Origin: DASXTB01 sp036505615
GTDB taxonomy: Bacteria; Acidobacteriota; UBA6911; JACQSX01
Assembly (NCBI GenBank): GCA_036505615.1
Contig: DASXTB010000449.1
Coordinates: 1 to 37,281, forward strand
DNA length: 37,281 nucleotides
Reading direction: 5' to 3'
Part shown: positions 9,001 through 15,446 of the stretch, one piece after another
Layout: each line of letters starts with the position of its first letter
How positions within the stretch are numbered: position 1 is the first letter of the stretch
The notes under the pieces: generated by a model
Database searches by the model: none
Told to the model about the DNA's origin: nothing
Seen by the model: the letters and a program-made list of their open reading frames with translations, nothing else
Made by a program: the position numbers and the translations under genes

Positions 9001-9284
9001 CCGTTCCGCCGCCGGGAAGATTTGGAAATAGCGCCCCCAATGTTCTCATCGGCCCCGGTATAAATGTTCACCACCTGGCTATGGTGAAGCGCTTCAAGGT
9101 GGGCGAACGTCTCACGCTGACATACAACGCCGGTATTTCAAATATCTTTAACCACCCTCATTTCCAGCCGCCACTAAACACTATCAACGAGCCGGATGCA
9201 GGTGCGTTGGTTGCGACTCCAGACTGGAATCCGGAAAAGACAAACAGCCGCCGCATGCAGATGCAGTTGAGAGTTGAGTGGTGA
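6048..9284 (+). CDS. Oar-like TonB-dependent receptor with carboxypeptidase-regulatory domain
   Basis: 1078-residue outer-membrane receptor. ATG 6048 has a strong Shine-Dalgarno (AGGAGGT, 4 bases from the start), so I reject the longer frame from 5928. Signal peptide ends near residue 35 (CCATGNLSAQS). Residues about 38-125 form a CarboxypepD_reg beta-sandwich (GTVTDQSKAVVPGVEVKI...NDSGDYEAPDLKPGAYRL). A plug-like region follows (FKDVPQVDTESPYPGPLGLL...SVSGQ), then a long beta-barrel with many alternating aromatic strands and a terminal aromatic (RVEW). This architecture is the expanded acidobacterial family, thought to take up glycans, peptides or other large substrates; the ligand cannot be told from the sequence. 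Its neighbours, DUF1080 and a cytochrome, hint at carbohydrate use. The last 101 bases overlap the convergent DUF1080 gene. Confidence 0.92.
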   Translation: MKRHKAISQQRTSSEIARSSLFLTFLFCCATGNLSAQSILSTIRGTVTDQSKAVVPGVEVKITEITTNVVARTVLTNDSGDYEAPDLKPGAYRLTIEMPGFKTYVADNISLESGQARRIDAVLEVGETTEHITVQAGAAVITTEGGTISGVITAEQFKDVPQVDTESPYPGPLGLLATMPGVQGAGWDISVSGQKPLQLTQQDDGVQNDRSGNQSVNINTYDEVRVVTVNNTADQARAASFNATSKRGSNDLHGMFSYKHTNSALGAREFFEPEKTPYKFHDFYAEGGGRIIKDKTFFYVGWTHIRVPAGSFVLASVPTLKMRQGDFSQFSKAIIDPLTGQRFPSNTIPANRQNETSLKVQELYIPKPNIGGPDKFTNNEGYSFPYPDDYYLADYPLFRVDHNLTRDNSLFFRYQYYWSPYVLAVKPGLPGFARTRTRYHDKGVLSDTHVFSTRIVNTFRFGFNGNKIKDGQTVDNFTPPKGDEAVKKIGLKGVNPRGLSAMGFPRMDISGLTSVRAIAGGTSADDYDFSYDDSLTWSMGRHVWKFGGQYNRFNNFRALFDEGTYGRFTFDGFFTGIGYADFLLGIPRRSVRLDPLLDRRRTAGEMGLYVMDTFKVNPRLTLDYGLRWDYFVSPKFKDRLQYNWDPETGIVVVPQETLSRVSPLFPKNIKIVPGDVVPEAALNDFRPRFGFAYRWREDFVIRGGYGAYSERLDPFSRLIGLTGGPFQISETYDNRIENGQPLFAFPEPFPSSLAAARIPSQSVSGYPRKTENGVIHQFNLSIEREIANTGFRISYVGSRSHGLNYSLNINKPRPSLVPFAADRRPYPQFVGASFFRDDGKSRYDALQLEAKRRVGWLTFNANYTWASNLHNFLNTENPYDVTTHWSRDDFTQRHRAVVTTIMELPWGRGRRYLANARGVVDQVLGGWKLQTMSFFATGTYFSPAFSGSDPSNTNTFGGLADRIGDGNLPRGQRTVDSWFNPSAFAVPPPGRFGNSAPNVLIGPGINVHHLAMVKRFKVGERLTLTYNAGISNIFNHPHFQPPLNTINEPDAGALVATPDWNPEKTNSRRMQMQLRVEW

Positions 9285-10209
9285 AGGCAGGACCAAAAAA
9301 ACTTAAGCGATGCAACAAAGATTCTTTCGCTTGCTTCTGCAGCGGATGCAGTTGAACGCGCCGGAAAAAGACCTCCGCTCCCTCTGACTGAAGCAGAAGT
9401 TTCCCCTGCGTCAGGCTGGAACGAGTGGCTTTGTTGGCTATTGTTCCATTGACGAAGTAGGTCAGCGTATCCCCGTCGCAAAATGCCTCCAGCCGGTTCC
9501 ACTGCCCGTATGGTTTTTCCAGATCCTGCTTACCGCGAAAATCCAATTCATCCTTCCAATCCGGATCGCGGCCGTACCAGTTGATTCTCCCTCCGTCAAA
9601 GGTCCGCTGCACGCCATTGGAATCCCAAACATATTCCCCTTTTGGATTTTGCTTTACTGTGGCGGTGACAGAGGGCAGGAGCCGCTGGCCTTCTTGGGAA
9701 TGGCCGCGCACCAGAATGATGTCCCCGGTTCCTCCCTGAATCATTTGAAACTCAACCGACCGCATCCATGGCCCATTGAAATTCGGTTCGTAGGCGCCCT
9801 CCGGGTCCTGGCAGTGCAAAAGTATGCCACTGTCCTTGGTCTTGTTCTTGCGCGCTCCCCACGTCAGCGACCCCCAGCGGAACTCCGCAATCAAATGATA
9901 ATTGGTATAGCGACGTCTGGTGATCAGTCCGCCGAAGTGCTGTCCACTGGATCGGATTGCGGGAGCGCCGTCGATTTGATCCACCACGGTGAAGACCTTG
10001 TCGGGATCCTCAAATTTGTAGTCGACGAGCCACGTGTAGAAGTTAGCCAGATCTTTTCCATTGAAAAGCTCGATTGCCTCGGTAGGAGCGACCACATCGT
10101 CCTGACTCGAGCGAGCTAGCGGAACAAAACCGGCAAGACTAAGAAGCGCCATTACCAGGAAAACGTTTGAAAAAAATCCCGGCATATACATCTTGTCATC
10201 GACTTTCAT
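9184..10209 (-). CDS. Secreted DUF1080 (3-keto-disaccharide hydrolase-like) protein
   Basis: 341 residues with a signal peptide (FFSNVFLVMALLSLAGFVPL) and a DUF1080 concanavalin-like fold: AIELFNGKDLANFYTW at the start, GGLITRRRYTNYHLIAEFRWG, then DSGILLHC and WNRLEAFCDGDTLTYFVNG, ending LLLQSEGAEVFFRRVQLHPL. Members of this family are linked to hydrolysis of 3-keto-glycosides and other glycans. The start GTGAGGCACCCATG has a usable Shine-Dalgarno. The natural fold should end near residue 295; the last 33-34 residues are read from the antisense of the receptor's C-terminal codons (9184-9284) and look unstructured, so they are probably a runoff extension. It converges on the TonB receptor. Confidence 0.87.
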   Translation of the reverse strand: MKVDDKMYMPGFFSNVFLVMALLSLAGFVPLARSSQDDVVAPTEAIELFNGKDLANFYTWLVDYKFEDPDKVFTVVDQIDGAPAIRSSGQHFGGLITRRRYTNYHLIAEFRWGSLTWGARKNKTKDSGILLHCQDPEGAYEPNFNGPWMRSVEFQMIQGGTGDIILVRGHSQEGQRLLPSVTATVKQNPKGEYVWDSNGVQRTFDGGRINWYGRDPDWKDELDFRGKQDLEKPYGQWNRLEAFCDGDTLTYFVNGTIANKATRSSLTQGKLLLQSEGAEVFFRRVQLHPLQKQAKESLLHRLSFFGPAFTTQLSTASACGGCLSFPDSSLESQPTHLHPAR

Positions 10210-10418
10210 GGGTGCCTCACTGATCTGATTTAGACGGGGCCAGTTTGCAGTTTCTGGGTCGCGCGCCTGCAGCCATTCTACTCCAAGAATCTTGCCGGAC
10301 CCGCTCCAGTAAATTCTCCATCACCCACACCTCTATGCTGCAGAATTTTGATACTGAACGATGGGCTCGCAGTAGTTCGATGCTAAAAATAGAAGGGGAG
10401 GCATCAACTGAGGAGAAC

Positions 10419-12494
10419 ATGAAGCGGCCAAAACGTGCCGAATTAACGAAGTTTGTAGTTCCCGCTACCATCATGCTTTCTTTTGTATCGTTCTGGCGGG
10501 CGGCAGCCATCGTTCTCTGTGATCTCGGATCGTCGGCTTATTATGTGGGCGGCATCACGGAGAAGGCCATCGGCAAGGCAGCTCCCTGGTTCATCCTTGG
10601 GATCATGCTCTTCTCTTACGCCGTCCGAGCGGTCTACATCGAGAGCTGCAGCATGTTCGTGCGTGGCGGCGTGTATCGCGTGGTCCGAGAGGCCATGGGG
10701 AGTACGGCGGCCAAGTTCTCGGTTTCGGCGCTGTTGTTTGATTACGTTCTCACCGGGCCGATTAGCGCCGTGAGCGCAGGTCTCTATTTGGCCGGATTAA
10801 TAAACGAGTCGGGAGAATACTTTCATATCCCCTGGATGCAGGTGCCCAGTCAGTTGCTTGCGGCTGGCTTTGCCGTTCTGGTGACACTCTATTTTTGGTA
10901 CACCAACCGCGTCGGAATTCCTTTTTCCAGCACCAAGGCATTGCGCATCATGCAGATCACGACCGTGATGGTGGTACTGTTGATCGGCTGGTGCCTGCTG
11001 ACCATCTTTAGCAAGGGCTTCCAGCCTGTGCCCTGGCCCACTGTGGCAAATTTGCGCTTCAACGATGAAGCCCTGGGATGGCTAAAGGGGACAATTGCTC
11101 CCGGAATTGCGTTCGTTGCCATCCTCGTCGGGCTCGGCCACTCGCTGCTGGCGATGAGCGGTGAGGAGAGTCTGGCGCAGGTGTATCGCGAAATCGAGGC
11201 GCCGAAGCATAAAAATCTGATCCGGACAGGACTAGTGATCTTTGCTTACAGCCTGCTGTTTACATCTCTGATCTCGTTTTTTGCCGTCATGATCGTCCCA
11301 GACGCAGAGCGGAGTAAGTACTTTGACAACCTGATCGGCGGGATCTCCGTATTTCTGGTGGGCCCATTTGTGCTCCGGTTGGGTTTCCATGTTCTTGTAG
11401 TGCTGGTAGGCGTGCTGATCCTTTCGGGCGCCGTCAATACCGCCATTATCGGCTCCAATGGCGTAATGAACCGGGTAGCTGAAGACGGAGTCCTGCCTGG
11501 ATGGTTTCGCGATCCGCATCCGAGGTACGGCACAACACACCGGATCATAAATCTCATTGTCGCCCTGCAACTGGCTACCATCCTGATCAGTCATGGCAAT
11601 GTCTATATGCTTGGTGAGGCTTACGCCTTTGGCGTGGTCTGGAGTTTCGCGATGAAAGCCCTGGCGGTCGTAGTACTGCGCTTCACCGAACCGGCAGTAC
11701 CGCGGTGGAGAGTCCCGGTCAACTTGCGAGTAATGGGGACGGAGATTCCCGTGGGATTGATCCTGATCACGACAGTGCTTTTCCTGCTGGCGGGCATCAA
11801 CGTGCTGACCAAGAAAATCGCTACTATCTCGGGAGCTGGCTTCACCGTAGTCTTCTTCGTCGCCTTTACAATCTCCGAACGGTATCACAAGGAAAATCAG
11901 ACGAAGGAACGGCCAGGCGGGAGGGAAGAGAGTGAAGAAGAGAAATTTCGGCTCGAGGTCGGTGATCATCTCTCTCCGGAATCATTATCGGTTCGGCCCG
12001 ACAATATTGTAGTCGCGGTTCACGACCCGAATAACTTGCAGCATTTAAAAAAAGTGTTGGAAGAGAACGATTCGGCAAAATCTGACGTGGTGGTGCTATC
12101 GGTGAACCCGAACGCGCCACAACGCGCTCGCGAGGACCAAAAGCTGGCCGAGCGGGTGATGGATGAATGCGAAACCCGCGTGTTTAGTAACGTCGTACAC
12201 GTCGCCGAAGAGGTGGGCAAGCCGGCCTTACTGGTCGCGATTCCCGGGAAAGATCCCTACAATCTGATCATGCAAGCGGCCCAGAAATTGCGTTCTTCCC
12301 GCGTGGTCATCAGCCGATCTTCGCATACCAGCCTTGATAAGCAGGAGCAGGAAATCAGGCAGGCATGGGAGCAGCTGCGCCAGCCTCGCCCTCAGATTTC
12401 TGTCCAAATTGTTCCGGATGATGACGAGCAGGAAAAGAGCCAGGTGGATCTAAACCCTCATCTCCCGGGCCCTCAGCAGTCCGACGGTGATTGA
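10419..12494 (+). CDS. APC-family amino acid/cation permease with C-terminal USP-like domain
   Basis: 691 residues. Residues 1 to about 495 carry roughly twelve hydrophobic helices of an APC-superfamily transporter (first helix FVVPATIMLSFVSFW; GSSAYYVGG; FDYVLTGPISAVSAG; SGEESLAQVYREIEAPK, a conserved cytoplasmic loop). From about residue 530 a soluble domain begins (DNIVVAVHDPNNLQHLKKVL...VVVLSVNP...PALLVAIPGKDPYNLIMQAAQKLRSSRVVISRS), with the alpha/beta pattern of universal-stress-protein domains that bind nucleotides and regulate transport. The start at 10419 (GAGGAG 4-9 bases upstream) fits the first transmembrane segment; longer starts at 10245 or 10380 would add an unlikely N-terminus. 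Substrate unknown. Divergent from DUF1080 with a 209-base shared upstream region. Confidence 0.85.
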   Translation: MKRPKRAELTKFVVPATIMLSFVSFWRAAAIVLCDLGSSAYYVGGITEKAIGKAAPWFILGIMLFSYAVRAVYIESCSMFVRGGVYRVVREAMGSTAAKFSVSALLFDYVLTGPISAVSAGLYLAGLINESGEYFHIPWMQVPSQLLAAGFAVLVTLYFWYTNRVGIPFSSTKALRIMQITTVMVVLLIGWCLLTIFSKGFQPVPWPTVANLRFNDEALGWLKGTIAPGIAFVAILVGLGHSLLAMSGEESLAQVYREIEAPKHKNLIRTGLVIFAYSLLFTSLISFFAVMIVPDAERSKYFDNLIGGISVFLVGPFVLRLGFHVLVVLVGVLILSGAVNTAIIGSNGVMNRVAEDGVLPGWFRDPHPRYGTTHRIINLIVALQLATILISHGNVYMLGEAYAFGVVWSFAMKALAVVVLRFTEPAVPRWRVPVNLRVMGTEIPVGLILITTVLFLLAGINVLTKKIATISGAGFTVVFFVAFTISERYHKENQTKERPGGREESEEEKFRLEVGDHLSPESLSVRPDNIVVAVHDPNNLQHLKKVLEENDSAKSDVVVLSVNPNAPQRAREDQKLAERVMDECETRVFSNVVHVAEEVGKPALLVAIPGKDPYNLIMQAAQKLRSSRVVISRSSHTSLDKQEQEIRQAWEQLRQPRPQISVQIVPDDDEQEKSQVDLNPHLPGPQQSDGD

Positions 12495-12607
12495 AGAAAT
12501 CAGGCGCGAACTGACGAGAACTCCTGAGCCGAACGCCAATACCAAAACTAAAGATGCTGTGGAAATCTGGGAACAGACTGCTCACGGCAGCTTAGGAGAC
12601 TCCCGAG

Positions 12608-12637
12608 ATTGTACCTTAATGTGCAGTGGTGTACAAT
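12608..12637 (+). promoter_or_regulatory. Promoter and palindromic operator of the phd/vapC operon
   Basis: A 7-base inverted repeat ATTGTAC (12608-12614) / GTACAAT (12631-12637) with a 16-base spacer coincides with promoter-like hexamers TTGTAC (-35) and TACAAT (-10) spaced 17 bases apart. It ends 29 bases before the antitoxin start. Toxin-antitoxin operons are usually autorepressed at such palindromes overlapping the promoter, so this is the probable operator. Confidence 0.65.
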
Positions 12638-12666
12638 ATGGGCAGTTTCTCTTGGAGGGCCATTAT

Positions 12667-12897
12667 ATGAAGACAGTCACTTTCACGGAGTTTCGGAAGA
12701 ACGCATCGGCGGTCTTGGACCTCGTCGAAGAAGGCGAGACCATCCGTATCCTTAGACACGGCAAAGCAATTGCCAAGATAGTTCCTGCAGAGTTGCGCCA
12801 GGCCAAGCCCGCCTGGAAGCGCCGGGGCCTGCGTTTAATCGCGAAGGGGGCGTCGCTTAGCAGGGCCGTGCTGGAGGAAAGGCGGTCATCACCTTGA
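12667..12897 (+). CDS. Phd/YefM-type antitoxin
   Basis: 76 residues: MKTVTFTEFRKNASAVLDLVEEGETIRILRHGKAIAKIVP matches the DNA-binding and dimerisation domain of Phd/YefM antitoxins. The C-terminal part (PAWKRRGLRLIAKGASLSRAVLEERRSSP) is the basic, flexible tail expected to wrap the toxin. GGAGG lies 8 bases before ATG 12667; the longer frame from 12487 is rejected. It overlaps the PIN toxin start by 4 bases (TTGA), typical of translational coupling. Together the pair forms a type II toxin-antitoxin module in which the complex represses its own promoter. Confidence 0.9.
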   Translation: MKTVTFTEFRKNASAVLDLVEEGETIRILRHGKAIAKIVPAELRQAKPAWKRRGLRLIAKGASLSRAVLEERRSSP

Positions 12898-13316
12898 ACG
12901 TTTTCCTCGACTCTTCGGCGCTTACCAAGCGGTATGTCCAAGAGCCCGGGAGTGATCGTGTCGAAGAAATCTTGTCCTCAGCATCGTCGTTAGGCGTTTC
13001 TGTAATCTGCCTTTCGGAAGTTGTTTCTGCGCTCTGCAGGCGCCACCGCGAGGGGAAGTTGTCGAAGCAACAATACTTGAAGGTCAAGCAGGCGCTATTC
13101 GAAGACATCGAAGATACCAGCGTTGTAAATGTCACGGACCAAGTCATTGCACGTGCTGTCGAACTTCTTGAGCGGTGGCCATTGCGGTCGTCAGATTCGC
13201 TCCACATAGCCTCCGCAGCCGAGTGGTCCGCGGACTTGTTGGTTTCGGCAGGCGAAAGGCAGTGCGCAGCGGCACGGGGTTATGGACTTCAAGTTGAGGA
13301 ATTGCCCCTCGGTTAA
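12894..13316 (+). CDS. vapC: VapC-like PIN-domain ribonuclease toxin
   Basis: 140-residue PIN-domain endoribonuclease. The acidic metal site is intact: Asp6 (FLDSSALTKRY), Glu42 (LSEVVSA), Asp101 (RSSDSLHIAS) and Asp114 (ADLLVSAGERQ). Such toxins cleave tRNA or rRNA when the antitoxin is degraded. It starts with TTG at 12894, overlapping the antitoxin stop; GGAGGAAAGG lies 11-20 bases upstream. It is intact, unlike the second vapC-like gene at 25496. A repeat element begins about 10 bases after its stop. Confidence 0.9.
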   Translation: MNVFLDSSALTKRYVQEPGSDRVEEILSSASSLGVSVICLSEVVSALCRRHREGKLSKQQYLKVKQALFEDIEDTSVVNVTDQVIARAVELLERWPLRSSDSLHIASAAEWSADLLVSAGERQCAAARGYGLQVEELPLG

Positions 13317-13326
13317 GGGAACCAGA

Positions 13327-13540
13327 CTGCGATTCTGGCGGCAAATTCAACCGTGCCGCAAATCTGGGGATAGACACCCTAATTCGGGGAACAGAATGAT
13401 TATTTTCTGGACTCCGATTCTGCTGGCAAATCGACCCTCGCAAATCTGGGGATAGACACCCTAATTTTGGGAACAGAATGATTATTTTATGGGGCATGAT
13501 TTTTCATTGAGATTTTCCGAATTAGGGTGTCTGTCCCCAG
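13327..13540. repeat. Tandem plus inverted repeat element, same family as 5437-5526
   Basis: Two direct copies of an approximately 82-base unit lie at about 13327-13410 and 13412-13492 (period 85; both contain CTGGGGATAGACACCCTAATT and GGGAACAGAATGATTATTTT). The core of copy 2 (13446-13466) is matched by the reverse complement at 13520-13540, 20 of 21 bases, making a 95-base hairpin element. The core GGGGAYAGACACCC is shared with the element at 5437. The right arm supplies the last codons and stop of the membrane protein at 13522-13941. This looks like a REP/MITE that has been tandemly duplicated. Confidence 0.8.
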
Positions 13541-13941
13541 AACTCCTGCAGAAAGACGCTCCCCGGGATCAACACGGCGAAAGCAGGGGTTGCTCTGGCC
13601 CAGGCATACCATGATGGCTGGCGCTCCCGTCGCGTGTCGGAAACTCCTTGAAAGACAATTGCTAGATCCTCCCCCACTACCTCCGAATCCTGTAAAGATC
13701 GCCAAGTGTCTTTGTGGCCCCACCACTGTCTGATTCCTGTAACCAGCCACAGATAGCCGGTTAGTAGGCCAAACAACGATACGGCTCCCGCGCCAGTTGG
13801 AAAGCTCGGTGTGGAAAAAAAGAAGGCTTCCAGAAGAATCGCGTGGAAAATCAAAAGCCAGTCCGTGCGTTGCCCAAAAGTGTCGTCCTCGTGCTTTGCG
13901 AGGTCGAAGATCACTTGTCCAATAGATGGTTCATCGTTCAT
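13522..13941 (-). CDS. Small membrane protein, 3' end formed by a repeat
   Basis: 139 residues starting MNDEPSIGQVIFDLAKHEDD. The early EDDTFGQRTDWLLIFHAILLEA pattern (acidic residues, Arg, Trp, then a hydrophobic helix) recurs in small bacterial membrane proteins of unknown function. There are two or three helices: LLIFHAILLEAFFF, AVSLFGLLTGYLWLV and FAVLIPGSVFL. The final residues (FWGQTP) and the stop are encoded by the right arm of the repeat at 13520-13540, so the original C-terminus may have been replaced. ATG 13941 is preferred over the in-frame start at 14001 because it matches the conserved start of the pattern; its Shine-Dalgarno is weak. Confidence 0.6.
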   Translation of the reverse strand: MNDEPSIGQVIFDLAKHEDDTFGQRTDWLLIFHAILLEAFFFSTPSFPTGAGAVSLFGLLTGYLWLVTGIRQWWGHKDTWRSLQDSEVVGEDLAIVFQGVSDTRRERQPSWYAWARATPAFAVLIPGSVFLQEFWGQTP

Positions 13942-13961
13942 CGCACTCTTTGCCTCGCAGT

Positions 13962-14201
13962 TTAAGGAGCGTGCCAGAACACACCAAGACTCTTGCTGCA
14001 CAAGACGAGGGAGGCCGCTGTGAGTTTACTGTTCGCTACTCGATCATTCGTGTAGTAACTGCCAACGGTTGCGGAGAATCCCCTTTCGTCCTCCACGTAT
14101 AGGCGTGGTCCTTCCCTCCCAACGTCCAGCTGCGCACGATTATCGAGCTTCCCGGTTATGGTATTACGGATGCCATCAGTGTAGTATCCGGAAAAATCCA
14201 C
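13962..14201 (-). CDS. Possible short secreted-protein remnant, unknown
   Basis: A 79-codon frame with GTG start (VDFSGYYTDGIRNTITGKL...GPRLYVEDERGFSATVGSYYTNDRV). The alternating polar/aromatic pattern looks like beta-strand protein rather than noise. It has no signal peptide, no good Shine-Dalgarno, and is closed upstream by TAG at 14205. It ends 20 bases before the membrane protein start. It may be the 3' remnant of a longer gene, in keeping with the broken genes to its right. I do not recognise the family. Confidence 0.35.
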   Translation of the reverse strand: MDFSGYYTDGIRNTITGKLDNRAQLDVGREGPRLYVEDERGFSATVGSYYTNDRVANSKLTAASLVLCSKSLGVFWHAP

Positions 14202-14299
14202 AGTCTATCTTTCTGGAGAAGCGCCCTGAAGACACCCCCTCATCGTATGCTGGCGTGTTTTGCATAGCGGCGCAGTCGGCGATCGTCTAAATTAAGCAC

Positions 14300-14458
14300 A
14301 TGTACAAGACGAAAGCTTACGCCGCTGCAAGTGCCGGATCTCCGCTTGCCTCCACCGCGATCGCGCGACGCGATTCAACTAAACACGACATACGGATCGA
14401 GATTCTTTTCTGCGGCATCTGTCACTCCGATCTCCACCAGGTCCGAAACGATGAATAG
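14300..14458 (+). pseudogene. Zinc alcohol dehydrogenase (YahK/AdhC type), 5' fragment
   Basis: ATG 14300 opens a 52-codon frame: MYKTKAYAAASAGSPL... then RIEILFCGICHSDLHQVRNDE and TAG. CGICHSDLHQVRN is the signature of the first catalytic zinc ligand in NAD(P)-dependent medium-chain alcohol dehydrogenases of the cinnamyl-alcohol/YahK group, which are about 350 residues long. Homology stops abruptly at residue about 50, where the ATG of the AraC-type gene begins (14451). About 300 residues, including the GHE motif and the Rossmann fold, are missing. This is a deletion remnant, not a functional enzyme. Confidence 0.8.
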
Positions 14459-14786
14459 ACACTTTCGCGTTTCTGGCAGCACTTTTCTCAAGTTGGAAGA
14501 ACTGGGAGTGCCTTCCTCTGCCGTCCTGCGCAGAGCCGGGCTTCCGCAAGGATCTTTCGATCAACCGCGCGTGCTCCTCAACACCAAGGAACTCTTTGCC
14601 TTGTGGCGCGTCGTGGGCGAAGTCAGTACCAAGCCCGCGATTGGTCTCCTGCTCGGCACAGAGAGTAAGACCGAACGATTCCACCCCATCGGTCTCGCCG
14701 GCTCCTTCATTCGCGCTTTCCGCACTTGGGAAGGAGTTCCACCTGCTCGCTGGCGCGAAAAACAGCGGGCAAAGGCAGCGTCTTAA
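14451..14786 (+). pseudogene. AraC-family regulator with its middle deleted
   Basis: 111 codons. Residues 1-82 (FRVSGSTFLKLEELGVPSSA, RRAGLPQGSFD, LFALWRVVGE, PAIGLLLG) match the N-terminal arabinose-binding-like domain of AraC regulators. Residues 84-103 (SFIRAFRTWEGVPPARWREK) match the extreme C-terminus of the second helix-turn-helix, normally about 200 residues further on. The junction is near 14700. The reading frame is preserved but the DNA-binding domain is lost, so it should not bind DNA. The usual size is about 320-340 residues. Such regulators commonly sit beside alcohol dehydrogenase and aldo/keto reductase genes, both of which are here in broken form. Confidence 0.8.
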
Positions 14787-14813
14787 CCTGGCTCATTTTT
14801 GGAAGGAGAAGTA

Positions 14814-15227
14814 ATGCAAAAGCGCAAACTTGGAAAAAGCAATCTGGAAGTTTCTGCTCTCGGATTCGGCTGCATGGGAATGAGCTTTGCCTACGGTCCG
14901 GCCGCAGACAAAAAGGAAATGATTTCGCTGATTCGGACGGCAGAAGCTCGAAAAGCGAATCAGGCGTTGGTTGATTTGCTGAGCAAGGTCGCAGAACGAA
15001 AGAAGGCAACATCTGCTCAGATAGCCCTCGCTTGGCTCCTTGCCCAGAAGCCATGGATTGTTCCGATCCCGGGGACGACGAAGCTTCATCGCCTGCAAGA
15101 GAACCTTGGAGCGACTTCTGTCGAACTCACACCCGACGATCTCCGTGACATCGATAGCGCCTCTTCAAAGATCAAGGTGGAAGGGGCGCGGTATCCGGAA
15201 AGACTGGAGCAAATGACTGGCCGCTAA
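14814..15227 (+). pseudogene. Aldo/keto reductase with about 190 residues deleted
   Basis: 137 codons with a strong Shine-Dalgarno (GGAAGGAGAAG) before ATG 14814. Residues 1-43 (MQKRKLGKSNLEVSALGFGC, MGMSFAYGP, KKEMISLIRTA) are the N-terminus and residues 44-137 (EARKANQALVDLLSKVAERK, IALAWLLAQKPWIVPIPGTT, ENLGATSVELTPDDL, YPERLEQMTGR) the C-terminus of a typical approximately 328-residue aldo/keto reductase. The join is at about 14943. The lost part carries the catalytic Asp, Tyr, Lys and His, so it cannot be an enzyme. The frame is maintained across the join. Confidence 0.85.
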
Positions 15228-15230
15228 AGG

Positions 15231-15400
15231 TTGAAGGACTTGTATCGAAACCCGCAGGCAGGCACCCACGTTGGGCCGGTGCAATATGCGCAAGACGGAT
15301 ACGAGGCCTCCTTTGGCAGGTATGAGGTCGACGAACGCGCTCACAGCTTCACCTATCACGTTGAGGGCGCACTGGTGCGGACCATTATCGGCAAAGACCT
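15231..15400 (+). pseudogene. Lipocalin-like domain fragment
   Basis: A frame opening 3 bases after the aldo/keto reductase stop encodes HVGPVQYAQDGYEASFGRYE, VDERAHSFTYHVEGALVRTI and IGKDLP. This resembles the central strands of small lipocalin-like proteins (YVGPV...DGYEAYFGRYEVDERAH...HHV). Both ends are missing: no proper N-terminus lies upstream and homology stops where the heptanucleotide repeat starts (15398). The open frame continues through the repeat and into antisense of the next gene to 15515, which has no meaning. Confidence 0.55.
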
Positions 15401-15446
15401 GCCTGCTGCCTCCTGCTTCCTGCCTCCTGCCTCCTGCTTCCTGCCT
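15398..15446. repeat. Heptanucleotide tandem repeat, copy 1 (seven units)
   Basis: Seven consecutive 7-base units: CCTGCCT, GCTGCCT, CCTGCTT, CCTGCCT, CCTGCCT, CCTGCTT, CCTGCCT. The tract begins at the break in the lipocalin-like fragment and ends at the stop codon of the formaldehyde dehydrogenase gene (TCA 15446-15448 on the plus strand). The same heptad forms a second, longer tract at 17233-17309. Confidence 0.85.

Noticed and set aside
11232..11969. 245-codon minus-strand frame opposite the APC permease
   Set aside because: Antisense shadow; composition is rich in Asp/His/Gln as expected from reversed hydrophobic codons.
13327..13540. CRISPR array
   Set aside because: Only two direct copies with an 85-base period and an inverted arm; no short regular repeats with unique spacers and no cas genes.
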